Shown: positions 18,857 to 27,952 of the stretch, in pieces
How positions within the stretch are numbered: position 1 is the first letter of the stretch
Layout: the number at the start of each line of letters is the position of its first letter
DNA from: Achromobacter spanius
Lineage (GTDB): Bacteria; Pseudomonadota; Gammaproteobacteria; Burkholderiales; Burkholderiaceae_B
DNA length: 64,000 nucleotides
Direction: 5' to 3'
Assembly (NCBI RefSeq): GCF_002812705.1
Contig: NZ_CP025030.1
Coordinates: 558,001-622,000, forward strand
Program-made: the position numbers and the translations under genes
The notes under the pieces: generated by a model
Databases searched by the model: none
What the model saw: only the letters and a program-made list of their open reading frames with translations
What the model was told of the DNA's origin: nothing

Positions 18857-20587
18857 ATGCGCGCATCCAACTACCACATCAACACCCTCAAAGAAGCCCC
18901 TTCCGAAGCCGAAGTCGCCAGCCATCAGCTGATGACCCGGGCTGGAATGATCCGCAAGCTCGCGGGCGGCATCTACACCTACATGCCCCTTGGGCTGAAG
19001 ATCATCCGCAAGGTCGAGGCGATCGTCCGGGAAGAAATGAATGCGTCGGGCGCCATCGAGCTGCTGATGCCGGTGGTGCAACCCGCCGAGCTCTGGCAGG
19101 AATCGGGCCGCTGGGAGCAGTACGGCGCCGAACTGCTGCGCATCAAGGACCGCCACCAGCGCGACTTCGTGCTGCAGCCGACGTCCGAAGAGGTCATCAC
19201 CGACATCGCGCGCAATGAAATCCACAGCTATCGCCAACTGCCGCTGAATTTCTATCACATTCAGACCAAGTTCCGCGACGAACGCCGTCCGCGCTTCGGG
19301 CTGATGCGTGGCCGCGAGTTCACCATGAAGGATGCCTATTCCTTCGACCGTGATGAAGCCGGCGCCTTGAAGAGCTACGACACCATGTACGCCGCGTACA
19401 TGCGAATTTTTGGCCGCCTGGGCCTGCAATTCCGCGCGGTGGCGGCTGACACGGGTTCCATTGGCGGCACGCGCAGCCATGAATTCCAGGTCATCGCCGA
19501 CACCGGTGAAGACCTGCTCGTCTACAACGCCGAAACCGACTACGCCGCCAACATCGAGCTGGCCGAAGCCGTGGCGCTGTACCCCACCCGCGGGGACGCC
19601 ACCCAAGCCATGGCCGACGTCGCCACCCCTGGCGCAGCCAAGTGCGAAGACGTGGCCAAGCTGCTGGGCCTGCCGCTGGAAAAGACGATCAAATCCATCG
19701 TGCTTGCCACCGATGGCGACAAGGGCAAAGTGGACATCTGGCTGCTGCTCTTGCGCGGCGACCACGAGCTGAACGAAATCAAGGCAGGCAAGCTGCCTGG
19801 CCTGGCGGGCTTCCGCTTCGCCACGGAAAGCGAGATCGTTGAGTACTTCGGCTGCAAGCCCGGCTACCTGGGCCCCGTCAAGACGGTCAAGCCCGTACAC
19901 GTGATTGCTGACCGCACCGTCGCCCACATGGCCGATTTCGTCTGCGGCGCAAACAAGGAAGACTTCCACATCCAGGGTGTGAACTGGGGCCGCGACTTGC
20001 CCGAACCCGAGCTGGTGGCCGATCTGCGCAACGTCGTCGCGGGCGACCCGTCGCCGGACGGCAAGGGCACGCTGTCAATTCAGCGCGGCATCGAAGTCGG
20101 ACACGTCTTTTATCTGGGCAAGAAGTACTCCGAGGCCTTGAAGGCGACCTTCCTGGACGAAACCGGCAAGCCGGCCGTCCTGGAGATGGGCTGCTACGGC
20201 ATTGGCGTGACCCGGATCGTGGGCGCGGCCATTGAGCAAAACCACGATGCGCGTGGCATTATCTGGCCGCGCGCGATCGCGCCTTTCGAAGTGGTGATCT
20301 GCCCGGTGGGCTGGGGCAAAAGTGAAACGGTGCGTGACACCGCCGTGAAGCTGTATGAATCGCTGTTGGCGCGGGGCGTGGATGTCATTCTGGACGACCG
20401 CGATGCGCGCCCCGGCGTGATGTTCGCCGAGTGGGAATTGATCGGTGCGCCCTTGCGTGTAACAGTTGGAGAACGCGGCTTGAACGATGGTGTGGTGGAA
20501 TTGCAAGCGCGTCGGGAAACCGAAGCCGCCAAGATTCCGGTAGAGTCCGCGCTTGAAATGGTGCTGACGAAACTCGACACCCTTTAA
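18857..20587 (+). CDS. proS: Prolyl-tRNA synthetase
   Basis: A 576-residue bacterial-type class II synthetase that charges tRNA-Pro. It opens [30 protein letters not shown] and shows motif 1 (about '[23 protein letters not shown]'), motif 2 ([25 protein letters not shown]) and motif 3 ([19 protein letters not shown]). The YbaK-like editing insertion lies between motifs 2 and 3 (about residues 235-380), and a C-terminal anticodon-binding domain follows. The in-cis editing domain complements the free YbaK-type deacylase at 27.9 kb. Confidence 0.97.
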   Translation: MRASNYHINTLKEAPSEAEVASHQLMTRAGMIRKLAGGIYTYMPLGLKIIRKVEAIVREEMNASGAIELLMPVVQPAELWQESGRWEQYGAELLRIKDRHQRDFVLQPTSEEVITDIARNEIHSYRQLPLNFYHIQTKFRDERRPRFGLMRGREFTMKDAYSFDRDEAGALKSYDTMYAAYMRIFGRLGLQFRAVAADTGSIGGTRSHEFQVIADTGEDLLVYNAETDYAANIELAEAVALYPTRGDATQAMADVATPGAAKCEDVAKLLGLPLEKTIKSIVLATDGDKGKVDIWLLLLRGDHELNEIKAGKLPGLAGFRFATESEIVEYFGCKPGYLGPVKTVKPVHVIADRTVAHMADFVCGANKEDFHIQGVNWGRDLPEPELVADLRNVVAGDPSPDGKGTLSIQRGIEVGHVFYLGKKYSEALKATFLDETGKPAVLEMGCYGIGVTRIVGAAIEQNHDARGIIWPRAIAPFEVVICPVGWGKSETVRDTAVKLYESLLARGVDVILDDRDARPGVMFAEWELIGAPLRVTVGERGLNDGVVELQARRETEAAKIPVESALEMVLTKLDTL

Positions 20588-20631
20588 ACCCTATAGTAGA
20601 TACGGACTTCCCCGCGTCCCGACCCGCTTCA

Positions 20632-21069
20632 TTGCTTATCCGTACCGTGACCGATCCGAAGTCCAGCGAATCCCTCCTGCAGGTCCGTGTCTATTACGAA
20701 GACACGGATGCGGGCGGGGTCGTTTTCTACGCCAACTACTTGAAATTCCTGGAACGCGCACGCACTGAGTGGTTGCGCGACCTGGGAGTCAACCAGTCCG
20801 GGCTGGCCGCCAGCGAACAACGCTTGTTCGTTGTCCGCTCCTTGGACATGTCCTACCGGAAACCGGCCAAACTGGACGATTTGCTTACCATACGCAGCCG
20901 AATCACCAAACTCGGCCGCGCTTCGATACACTTCGCGCAGCGCGCGGAACGCAACGGGGAACTGCTCGCCGAGGGCAACATCCAAGTCTGCTGTGTCGAT
21001 GCCATTCATATGCGGCCGGCGGAGTTGCCGGCCGACGTTCGCGCAAAACTGGAATTCATTCAGGAATAA
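20632..21069 (+). CDS. ybgC: Tol-Pal-associated acyl-CoA thioesterase YbgC
   Basis: A hot-dog fold thioesterase of about 140 residues with the 4HBT signature VYYEDTDAGGVVFYANYLKFLERARTEWL, whose Asp is the catalytic residue. It hydrolyses short-chain acyl-CoA or acyl-ACP and is the conserved first gene of tol-pal clusters, where it may influence phospholipid metabolism. The start is unsure: TTG at 20632 or GTG at 20647, and neither has a clear ribosome site. The stop is two bases before tolQ. Confidence 0.93.
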   Translation: MLIRTVTDPKSSESLLQVRVYYEDTDAGGVVFYANYLKFLERARTEWLRDLGVNQSGLAASEQRLFVVRSLDMSYRKPAKLDDLLTIRSRITKLGRASIHFAQRAERNGELLAEGNIQVCCVDAIHMRPAELPADVRAKLEFIQE

Positions 21070-21071
21070 CC

Positions 21072-21752
21072 ATGCAAGTCACCAACGACATGTCGTTGCT
21101 TTCGCTGATTTCGCACGCCAGCGTGCCGGTCCAGCTGATCATGCTGATGCTGTTGGGCATCTCGATCATGTCCTGGACCTACATTTTCGCCAAGCGCTTG
21201 GCCATCAAGCGCGCACACACCCAAACCCGCCGTTTTGAAGACGACTTCTGGTCCGGCGGCGACCTGTCCATGCTGCAACAAGCGGTGGCTTCGCGCCGCG
21301 ACGAGCAAGGCGCCCTGGCGCGCATCTTCGATGCCGGCATGACTGAATTCCTGAAAGCGCGCCGCGGCAATTCCGCCGGCGACGCCACCGCCCTGCTGGA
21401 CGGCCCGCGCCGCGCCATGCGCGCTGCCTACCAGCGCGAAATGGACGCGCTGGAATCGCACCTGAACTTCCTGGCATCCGCCGGTTCCGTGTCGCCGTAC
21501 ATCGGCCTGTTGGGTACGGTTTGGGGGATCATGCACGCCTTCATCGGCCTGTCGAACATGCAGCAAGCCACGCTGGCTTCGGTGGCGCCCGGCATTGCGG
21601 AAGCGTTGATCGCAACCGCCATCGGCCTGTTTGCCGCCATCCCCGCAGTGGTCGCCTATAACCGTTTCACGAATGATATCGACCGCATCTCGATCCGTTT
21701 CGACAGCTTCGTCGACGAATTCCTGAACATTCTGCAACGGCAGGTACGCTAA
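21072..21752 (+). CDS. tolQ: Tol-Pal system protein TolQ
   Basis: A 226-residue inner-membrane protein related to ExbB and MotA. It has three membrane segments (about 18-38, 130-155 and 170-190) and the conserved region GSVSPYIGLLGTVWGIMHAFIGLS. TolQ and TolR form the proton-driven stator that energises TolA, stabilising the outer membrane and its constriction at division. The stop overlaps the tolR start as TAATG. Confidence 0.97.
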   Translation: MQVTNDMSLLSLISHASVPVQLIMLMLLGISIMSWTYIFAKRLAIKRAHTQTRRFEDDFWSGGDLSMLQQAVASRRDEQGALARIFDAGMTEFLKARRGNSAGDATALLDGPRRAMRAAYQREMDALESHLNFLASAGSVSPYIGLLGTVWGIMHAFIGLSNMQQATLASVAPGIAEALIATAIGLFAAIPAVVAYNRFTNDIDRISIRFDSFVDEFLNILQRQVR

Positions 21753-22213
21753 TGCCCTCGGTAAGCTCACGCGGCAGGTCCGGCCGCCGCATGAAGGCCG
21801 ACATCAACGTGGTGCCGTACATCGACGTGATGCTGGTGCTGCTGGTCATCTTCATGGTGACCGCTCCCCTGATCACGCCCGGACTGATTCAGTTGCCCTC
21901 GGTTGGCGCGGCCTCGGACGTGCCCGTGAAGCCGCTGGAAGTCCAGATTTCGGAAGATGGCAAGATCGCCCTGCGTCTGCGCGAACCCGGCGCCACCATG
22001 CAGGACATCGCGCGCCCCGAACTCGTGGCGCAAGTGCGTTCGCGTATTACCGCTGAAACGCCGGTGGTGATCGCTGCGGATGGCAAGGTGCCTTACGAGA
22101 CGGTCGTGAAGGTGATGGACGAATTGCGCACCAACGGCATCACCCGCCTGGGCTTGCTGGTGGACCAATCCGCCGCCGGCACTTCCCAGCCCGCATCCGC
22201 GACTAAACGCTAA
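21752..22213 (+). CDS. tolR: Tol-Pal system protein TolR
   Basis: A 153-residue ExbD-like protein with one N-terminal membrane segment. It contains the proton-pathway aspartate in INVVPYIDVMLVLLVIFMV (the ID-V-LVLLVIFM core) and a periplasmic domain ending in an ITRLGLLVD-type strand. It works with TolQ. Its start is fused to the tolQ stop, and tolA begins 39 bases after its end. Confidence 0.97.
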   Translation: MPSVSSRGRSGRRMKADINVVPYIDVMLVLLVIFMVTAPLITPGLIQLPSVGAASDVPVKPLEVQISEDGKIALRLREPGATMQDIARPELVAQVRSRITAETPVVIAADGKVPYETVVKVMDELRTNGITRLGLLVDQSAAGTSQPASATKR

Positions 22214-22252
22214 CGCGCCGCCTTCCGCCGGCTCGGCCGGCATGCAACGCCC

Positions 22253-23425
22253 ATGACGCCACCCATTATTAGACACCGCAGCGGCCCACCGGCCACCCCG
22301 CCCAACAACGACAACCGGAATGCGCTCATTCTGGCCGTATCGGTGCATTTGCTGCTGCTGGTCGCCTTGATCCTGGGCGTGAACTGGCGCACGGAGGCCC
22401 CCGGCCCCGTCGAGGTCCAGCTCTGGGCCGACGGCAATTCGCCCGTCGCCCCGCCGCCCACGCCGCAACCCGAACAACCCAAGCCGCAAGCCAAACCCGA
22501 GCCGCAGCCGGAGCCCGAGCCTGAAAAGGCGCCCGAGCCGCCACCACCGCCGCCCCCTCCTCCGCCTCCGCCGCCCGAACCCGAGGTTCAGCCGAAGACT
22601 GAGGAAGTCGACCCCGAAATCGCGATTCAGGAAGCAAAGAAGAAGCGCGAGCAGGAAGAAAAGGCGCGTGAGACCGCTGAAGCCAAGGAAAAGGCACGCC
22701 TGGAAGAAGAGCGCAAGCAAGCCGAACTGAAAGAAAAGAAGCGCCTGGAGCAGGAACGCCAGGCTGCCGAGAAGGCTGCTGCTGAAAAGGCGGCTGCTGC
22801 AAAAGCGGCCGCCGACAAGGCAGCGGCTGAAAAGGCGGCGGCTGAAAAGGCCGCTGCCGACAAGGCCGCCGCGGAAAAGAAGGCCAAGGACGACGCAGCC
22901 AAGAAGGCTGCCGCCGAAAAGGCAGCGACTGAAAAAGCCGCGGCCGAGAAAGCAGCGGCTGACAAGGCTGCGGCAGCCAAAGCCGCCGCGGAAAAGGCCG
23001 CTGCTGAAAAGGCGGCTGCCGAGAAGGCCGCCGCCGCCAAGAAGGCGGCCGCGGACAAGGCGCTGAAGGACGCGTTCCGCAATGACGCCCTGGGCGCCGC
23101 AGGCATCCCGGGCGGCACGGCAGACCGCAACCAAGCGGGCGGCGGCCGAGATAACGGCTATGCCGCGAAGGTCCGCGCGTGCATTCTTCCCGGCGTCGCT
23201 TACCAGCCTCCGCCGCGTAATGGCTCGGCGAATCCCACCGCACAATACCGGGTACAGTTAGGAACTGACGGGAAAGTGAACGGCGTGAACTTGACCCAAT
23301 CTTCGGGGAATCCGGCCTTCGACCGCGCGGTCGAGACGGGCATCCGCCGTTGCAACCCCTTCCCGAAGCCCTCGACGGGCGGCTACGACAAGTTCATTGA
23401 CGTAGTGCACAAAATGTATGATTGA
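22253..23425 (+). CDS. tolA: Tol-Pal system protein TolA (TonB-like energy transducer)
   Basis: A 390-residue protein spanning the periplasm. The parts in order are a membrane anchor (about 23-45, ILAVSVHLLLLVALILGV), a Pro-rich linker with a run of prolines (about 65-118), a long Ala/Lys/Glu alpha-helical domain of imperfect AAEKAAADKAAAEK repeats (about 120-280), and a globular C-terminal domain (about 295-390) that contacts TolB and Pal. The low-complexity repeat produces spurious open frames on the opposite strand. TolA couples the TolQR proton force to the outer membrane. Confidence 0.96.
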   Translation: MTPPIIRHRSGPPATPPNNDNRNALILAVSVHLLLLVALILGVNWRTEAPGPVEVQLWADGNSPVAPPPTPQPEQPKPQAKPEPQPEPEPEKAPEPPPPPPPPPPPPPEPEVQPKTEEVDPEIAIQEAKKKREQEEKARETAEAKEKARLEEERKQAELKEKKRLEQERQAAEKAAAEKAAAAKAAADKAAAEKAAAEKAAADKAAAEKKAKDDAAKKAAAEKAATEKAAAEKAAADKAAAAKAAAEKAAAEKAAAEKAAAAKKAAADKALKDAFRNDALGAAGIPGGTADRNQAGGGRDNGYAAKVRACILPGVAYQPPPRNGSANPTAQYRVQLGTDGKVNGVNLTQSSGNPAFDRAVETGIRRCNPFPKPSTGGYDKFIDVVHKMYD

Positions 23426-23441
23426 CAGGAGATTGATGAAT

Positions 23442-24761
23442 ATGACTCCCGCTTATAGCCGAAGAGGTTCCCTCCTCGCTCTCTGGCGATCGTATGGGCT
23501 CGGTTTGCTGATGATCGCGTTATGCCTGATGGCAGCCAAACCCGTCCATGCGCAACTGCGCGTTGATATTTCCGGCACGGGCGCCACGCAATATCCCGTG
23601 GCGATCGCCGACTTTGCCGTCGACGATACCCACGGCCGCGCCTTGGCTGAAGTGATCCGCGCCGACCTGACCCGCACGGGCCAGTTCCGCCTGATCAACG
23701 CCGCCGGCTCCGGCCTGAATGTCGACTCCCCCGTTGCCCACGATGATTGGCGCGGCAAAGGCGCCGACTTCCTGGCCTATGGCAGCATCACCCGTGGCGC
23801 CGATGGCCGGTACGACGTGCGCTACCGTCTGGCCGACACGGTCAAGAAGGGGCAATTGGACGGCGTGGCGTTTTCGGGTACCGAGCAGGAACTGCGCCGC
23901 GTCGCCCACCAGATCGCGGACCGTATCTACGAGAAGATCACCGGCGTTCGCGGCGTGTTCTCGACCCGCATTGCCTATGTGCTGAAGAAGGGCGCCACCT
24001 ACGAACTGCAAGTGGCCGATGCCGACGGGCAAAACCCGCAGGTTGCCCTGCGTTCGCGCGAGCCCATCATTTCGCCGTCCTGGTCGCCCGATGGCGCCAA
24101 GCTGGCCTATGTAAGCTTCGAGTCCGGCAAACCCGTTGTGTACGTGCATACGCTCGCCACCAGCGCACGTGTACCGGTTGCCAACTTCAAGGGTAACAAC
24201 AGCGCACCTGGCTGGTCGCCCGACGGTTCCAAGCTGGCAGTGGCCTTGACCCGAGACGGTCTGTCGCAAATTTACGTCGTTGGCGCGACGGACGGGGCCA
24301 ATCCCACGCGAATTACGCGTTCTCCCGGGATTGACACCGAACCGACCTTTACGCCGGACGGGGCTTCCATTATCTTTACGAGTGACCGCAGCGGCGGGCC
24401 GCAAATCTATCAGACCGGCTCGACAGGTGGCGAAGCTCGCCGCCTCACGTTTAATGGTGGTTACAACATATCACCCCGAATTTCCCCCGATGGATCGACG
24501 CTGCTGTACGTTGCAAGACGCGACGGCGCGTTTCGAATCGCATCGTTGAACCTGTCCACAGGCTCCGAATCCTTGATCACTGATGGTCGTGACGATCAGT
24601 CGCCAAGCTTCGCGCCGAATGGCATGCAAGTCCTATACGCCGCCATTCAAAATGGTCGTAGCGTACTTGCGGGTGTCTCGAGCGATGGCCGCGTACGACA
24701 GACGCTTTCGGTACTGAACGGGGAAATACGTGAACCGACTTGGGGCCCATTTACCCGATAA
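23442..24761 (+). CDS. tolB: Tol-Pal system beta-propeller protein TolB
   Basis: A 439-residue periplasmic precursor with a signal peptide ending near KPVHAQ. An N-terminal alpha/beta domain (about 35-180) is followed by a six-bladed beta-propeller of WD40-like PD40 repeats, seen as recurring SPSWSPDGAKLAY, APGWSPDGSKLAV, EPTFTPDGASIIF and SPRISPDGSTLLY. It links Pal and TolA. The start at 23442 is preferred because AGGAGA lies nine bases before it; an ATG six bases earlier would be too close. Confidence 0.95.
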   Translation: MTPAYSRRGSLLALWRSYGLGLLMIALCLMAAKPVHAQLRVDISGTGATQYPVAIADFAVDDTHGRALAEVIRADLTRTGQFRLINAAGSGLNVDSPVAHDDWRGKGADFLAYGSITRGADGRYDVRYRLADTVKKGQLDGVAFSGTEQELRRVAHQIADRIYEKITGVRGVFSTRIAYVLKKGATYELQVADADGQNPQVALRSREPIISPSWSPDGAKLAYVSFESGKPVVYVHTLATSARVPVANFKGNNSAPGWSPDGSKLAVALTRDGLSQIYVVGATDGANPTRITRSPGIDTEPTFTPDGASIIFTSDRSGGPQIYQTGSTGGEARRLTFNGGYNISPRISPDGSTLLYVARRDGAFRIASLNLSTGSESLITDGRDDQSPSFAPNGMQVLYAAIQNGRSVLAGVSSDGRVRQTLSVLNGEIREPTWGPFTR

Positions 24762-24792
24762 CACGTGTGACTCTCTTTGCAAAGGAACTATC

Positions 24793-25293
24793 ATGAAGTC
24801 GCGCATTGCCAAAAGCCTGACCATTGCCGCTCTGGCCGCCACCCTGGCGGCTTGCAGCTCCGTCCCTCTCGACGATAAAGCGGGTCAGGGCGGAGGCGCT
24901 GGCCAAGGATCTTCGGCCTCTGGCCAAATCCTTGATCCCTTTAACCCCCAAAGCATCCTGGCGCAACAGCGCTCGGTGTACTTTGATTTCGACAGCTACA
25001 CCGTGTCGGACCAGTACCGCGGCTTGGTCGAAACCCACGCCCGCTACCTGGCTTCGCACCAGCAGCAGAAGGTCAAGATCGAAGGCAACACCGACGAACG
25101 CGGCGGTGCTGAGTACAACCTGGCCCTGGGCCAGCGTCGTGCAGACGCCGTGCGTCGCATGATGACCCTGCTGGGCGTCAGCGACAACCAGATCGAAACC
25201 ATCAGCTTCGGCAAAGAAAAGCCGAAGTCGACGGGTACGTCGGAAGCCGACTTTGCTGAAAACCGCCGCGCCGATATCGAATATCTGCGTTAA
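24793..25293 (+). CDS. pal: Peptidoglycan-associated lipoprotein Pal
   Basis: A 166-residue outer-membrane lipoprotein with lipobox LAAC (Cys 21). The OmpA-like peptidoglycan-binding domain covers the C-terminal two thirds (VYFDFDSYTVSDQYRGLVETHARYL, KIEGNTDERGGAEYNLALGQRRADAV, ENRRADIEYLR). It anchors the outer membrane to the wall and partners TolB. AAAGGA precedes the start. A strong terminator follows, separating it from cpoB. Confidence 0.97.
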   Translation: MKSRIAKSLTIAALAATLAACSSVPLDDKAGQGGGAGQGSSASGQILDPFNPQSILAQQRSVYFDFDSYTVSDQYRGLVETHARYLASHQQQKVKIEGNTDERGGAEYNLALGQRRADAVRRMMTLLGVSDNQIETISFGKEKPKSTGTSEADFAENRRADIEYLR

Positions 25294-25324
25294 GCTTTTC
25301 GCTTAGTCCAAGAGCCCTACCACG

Positions 25325-25364
25325 CGTCGGGACGGTCAGCCGGCCGTCCCGACGTTTGTTTTTA
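25325..25364 (+). terminator. Terminator between pal and cpoB
   Basis: A perfect 11-bp stem (CGTCGGGACGG / CCGTCCCGACG) with an eight-base loop is followed by TTTGTTTTTAT. It sits inside the tol cluster, so it would reduce rather than abolish expression of cpoB unless cpoB has its own promoter. Confidence 0.85.
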
Positions 25365-25378
25365 TACCGGGAATATTT

Positions 25379-26065
25379 ATGCGCGATAACGTTCTGTCCC
25401 TGCGTCCTCTGATTGTGGCCACCGGCCTGGTGCTTGCGGCTCTGGCGGCACCCGCTCACGCTTTTTCCGACGATGAGGCCCGCAAGGCCATCCTGGATTT
25501 GCGCCAGCAGGTTCAGCAGCAGAACGAGCAAAGCCAACGCGCCAAGCTTCAACTGGCCGACCAAATTCAAGCCTTGCAGCAGGAAGTTGCCCAACTGCGC
25601 GACCAACTGGAACTGGTGTCCCGCCAGCAGCCCAGCGCCAAGCCGGGTGCTCCCAGCGGCACGAACCCGCCGGGCGCCGCCGCCGGCGACCCGCAAGAAC
25701 AGGCCGCCTATGACGGCGCGATGGACCTGTTCCGCAAGGGCCAGTACAAGGACGCCGCCGAATCGCTGGCCGCCTTTACCGCGCTCTACCCGAACAGCCA
25801 GCTTGCACCCAGCGCCCAGTTCTATCTGGGCAGCAGCCGCTACGGCATGAAAGACTTCAAGGGCGCCATCGAGCAGTTGACCGCCATGGTGCAGAAGTCG
25901 CCCGACAACGCACGCGCGCCGGACGCCTTGTTGATCATCGCGGGCGGCCAGATCGAACTGAATAACCGCGCAGGCGCCAAGGCCACCTTGCAACGCATCG
26001 TTCGCGACTATCCGAACGCCCAGGCCGCCAGTACCGCCAAGAGCCGCCTGCAATTGCTGCAGTAA
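25379..26065 (+). CDS. cpoB: Cell division coordinator CpoB (YbgF)
   Basis: A 228-residue periplasmic protein with a signal peptide (cleavage after AHA), an N-terminal trimerising coiled coil (about residues 30-78, Gln-rich), a linker, and a C-terminal TPR domain (about 100-228, opening AAYDGAMDLFRKGQYKDAAES). CpoB links Tol-Pal activity with peptidoglycan synthesis at division. Its TAA stop overlaps the ATG of the ABC permease gene (TAATG), so the two are translationally coupled. Confidence 0.95.
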   Translation: MRDNVLSLRPLIVATGLVLAALAAPAHAFSDDEARKAILDLRQQVQQQNEQSQRAKLQLADQIQALQQEVAQLRDQLELVSRQQPSAKPGAPSGTNPPGAAAGDPQEQAAYDGAMDLFRKGQYKDAAESLAAFTALYPNSQLAPSAQFYLGSSRYGMKDFKGAIEQLTAMVQKSPDNARAPDALLIIAGGQIELNNRAGAKATLQRIVRDYPNAQAASTAKSRLQLLQ

Positions 26066-27108
26066 TGTCGAACGCCGCAAGCGCGGTCAGCGCCTACCGG
26101 CGCATCGTGCGCCGCCGCGCAGGGCTTATCGCCCTGCTGCTGGCGGCGATTTTCATGGCGCTGCTGATCGACTTCACCATCGGGCCTTCCGGCCTGCCCT
26201 GGCGAGATCTATGGCGCACTTTGACCACGCCCGCCTCCGCCGACGCCACATATCGTGTGATTGTCTGGGACATCCGGCTGCCGTCCGCGTTGATGGCGGC
26301 GCTGGTGGGCATGGCCCTGGGACTGGCCGGCGCCGAGATGCAGACCATCCTGAACAACCCGCTCGCCAGCCCCTTCACGCTGGGCGTGTCATCAGCCGCC
26401 GCGCTCGGCGCTTCGCTGGCGATTGTTCTGGGGTTGGGCGTGCCGGGCATTCCCGACGCCTGGCTGATCACCGGCAACGCTTTCCTGTTTGCGATGCTGG
26501 CAGCGCTATTGCTGGACGTGGTGGCACGATGGCGCGGCATGAACACCTCGGGCGTCGTGCTGTTCGGCATCGCGATGGTGTTCTCGTTCAATTCGCTGGT
26601 GTCGCTGGTGCAGTTTCTGGCCAGCGCCGAGGCGCTGCAAAGCCTGGTCTTCTGGACCATGGGCAGCCTGTCCCGTTCGAATTGGACAAGCGCCGGGGTG
26701 GTGGCCCTGTCCGTGGCCATTGGCCTGCCCCTGGCGATGCGCCAGTCATGGAAGCTGACCGCACTGCGGCTGGGCGAAGACCGAGCCGCCAGTTTTGGCG
26801 TTGATGTACGCCGCGTGCGCGTGGCGGCGTTGGCGCGGGTCAGTCTGCTGTCGGCATTGGCCGTGGCGTTTGTCGGCACGATCGGCTTCATCGGCCTGGT
26901 GGCGCCGCATATCGCCCGACGGCTATTCGGCGAAGATCATCGCTTTTATCTACCCGGCAGTGCGCTGGTGGGCGGCTTGATCCTGTCGCTGGCGTCGGTC
27001 GTGTCCAAGAACCTGGTGCCCGGCGTGGTCGTGCCCGTGGGCATCGTCACGGCGCTGGTCGGTATTCCATTTTTTATCGCGGTGATCTTGCGCCGCCAAC
27101 TGCCATGA
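26065..27108 (+). CDS. FecCD-family iron-siderophore ABC transporter permease
   Basis: A 347-residue inner-membrane permease with about ten hydrophobic segments. The FecCD/BtuC signatures are RLPSALMAALVGMALGLAGAEMQTILNNPLASP, the mid-region FWTMGSLSRSNW and GFIGLVAPHIARRLFGEDH. This family imports ferric siderophores, heme or cobalamin with a periplasmic binding protein and an ATPase. The ATPase gene follows with a four-base overlap. No binding-protein or TonB-receptor gene is nearby, so the substrate is unknown. Its coupling to cpoB is unusual. Confidence 0.92.
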   Translation: MSNAASAVSAYRRIVRRRAGLIALLLAAIFMALLIDFTIGPSGLPWRDLWRTLTTPASADATYRVIVWDIRLPSALMAALVGMALGLAGAEMQTILNNPLASPFTLGVSSAAALGASLAIVLGLGVPGIPDAWLITGNAFLFAMLAALLLDVVARWRGMNTSGVVLFGIAMVFSFNSLVSLVQFLASAEALQSLVFWTMGSLSRSNWTSAGVVALSVAIGLPLAMRQSWKLTALRLGEDRAASFGVDVRRVRVAALARVSLLSALAVAFVGTIGFIGLVAPHIARRLFGEDHRFYLPGSALVGGLILSLASVVSKNLVPGVVVPVGIVTALVGIPFFIAVILRRQLP

Positions 27109-27902
27109 CGCGCGGCATGGCCTTGAACGTGCACCAACTGAATGCGGGCTATGCCCGCGACGATGTACTGCATGCGCTGTCGATACCGTCGCTGGCCGCG
27201 GGCGAAGTCACCGCCCTGCTTGGACCGAACGGCAGTGGTAAATCGACCCTGCTGAAAGCCCTGGCGGGCTTGGTGCGCACCCGCAGCGGCAGTGTCTTGC
27301 TGGACGGCCAAGACCTAAGCCGGCTGGGGGTGGGAGAACGCGCCCGGCATCTGGTCTACCTGCCGCAGAGCCTGCCCGCCGCTGTGCATTTGCGGGTGTT
27401 TGAATCCGTGCTGGTCGCGGCCAACGCCAGCCGGCACTCGCAGGCGCCCCCGCTGGCATTGACGGATATCGACCGCCTGCTGGAGCGGCTGGGCATTGCG
27501 CACCTTGCGCTGCATTACCTGGATGCGCTTTCCGGCGGACAGAAGCAATTGGTGGGATTGGCGCAAGCGCTGATCCGCCAACCTCGCGTGCTGCTGCTGG
27601 ACGAACCCCTGTCCGCGCTGGACCTGAACTACCAATTCCACGTGATGCGACTGCTGAAACAGGAAACGCAGGAACATGGGCTGATCAGCGTCATCGTGCT
27701 GCATGACCTGAACGTGGCGCTGCAACACGCCGACCGGGCGGTGATGATTCAACACGGTCGGCTGCACGCGCAAGGCACGCCGGCCGAGGTGATCACACCG
27801 GATTCACTGGCCACGGTGTATGGCGTGCAGGGCCGCGTGGAAGCGTGTTCGCGCGGACTGCGGCAGGTGCTGATCGACGGGCTGGACGAGCATCCGCGCT
27901 GA
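27105..27902 (+). CDS. Iron-siderophore-type ABC transporter ATP-binding protein
   Basis: A 265-residue FepC/BtuD-like ATPase. It has Walker A LLGPNGSGKSTLLKAL, the Q-loop at LVYLPQ, the ABC signature LSGGQKQLVGLAQALIRQP, Walker B VLLLDEPLSALDL and the switch His in VIVLHDLNVAL. It overlaps the permease gene (ATGA) and should power it. An alternative start four codons later (MALNVHQLN) is possible. Confidence 0.93.
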   Translation: MTRGMALNVHQLNAGYARDDVLHALSIPSLAAGEVTALLGPNGSGKSTLLKALAGLVRTRSGSVLLDGQDLSRLGVGERARHLVYLPQSLPAAVHLRVFESVLVAANASRHSQAPPLALTDIDRLLERLGIAHLALHYLDALSGGQKQLVGLAQALIRQPRVLLLDEPLSALDLNYQFHVMRLLKQETQEHGLISVIVLHDLNVALQHADRAVMIQHGRLHAQGTPAEVITPDSLATVYGVQGRVEACSRGLRQVLIDGLDEHPR

Positions 27903-27952
27903 ACTCGGCGCTTGGCCGACGTGCTCGCCAATCATGGCCTATACGTGCGGGC

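Noticed and set aside
22760..23065. Tandem repeat region in tolA as a mobile or CRISPR-like array
   Set aside because: It encodes the helical domain of TolA; spacers are not unique and units vary by codon.
21767..23245. A 492-codon minus-strand frame opposite tolR-tolA
   Set aside because: The Gly/Leu/Arg repeats are the complement of the Ala/Lys/Glu repeat and proline codons of TolA.
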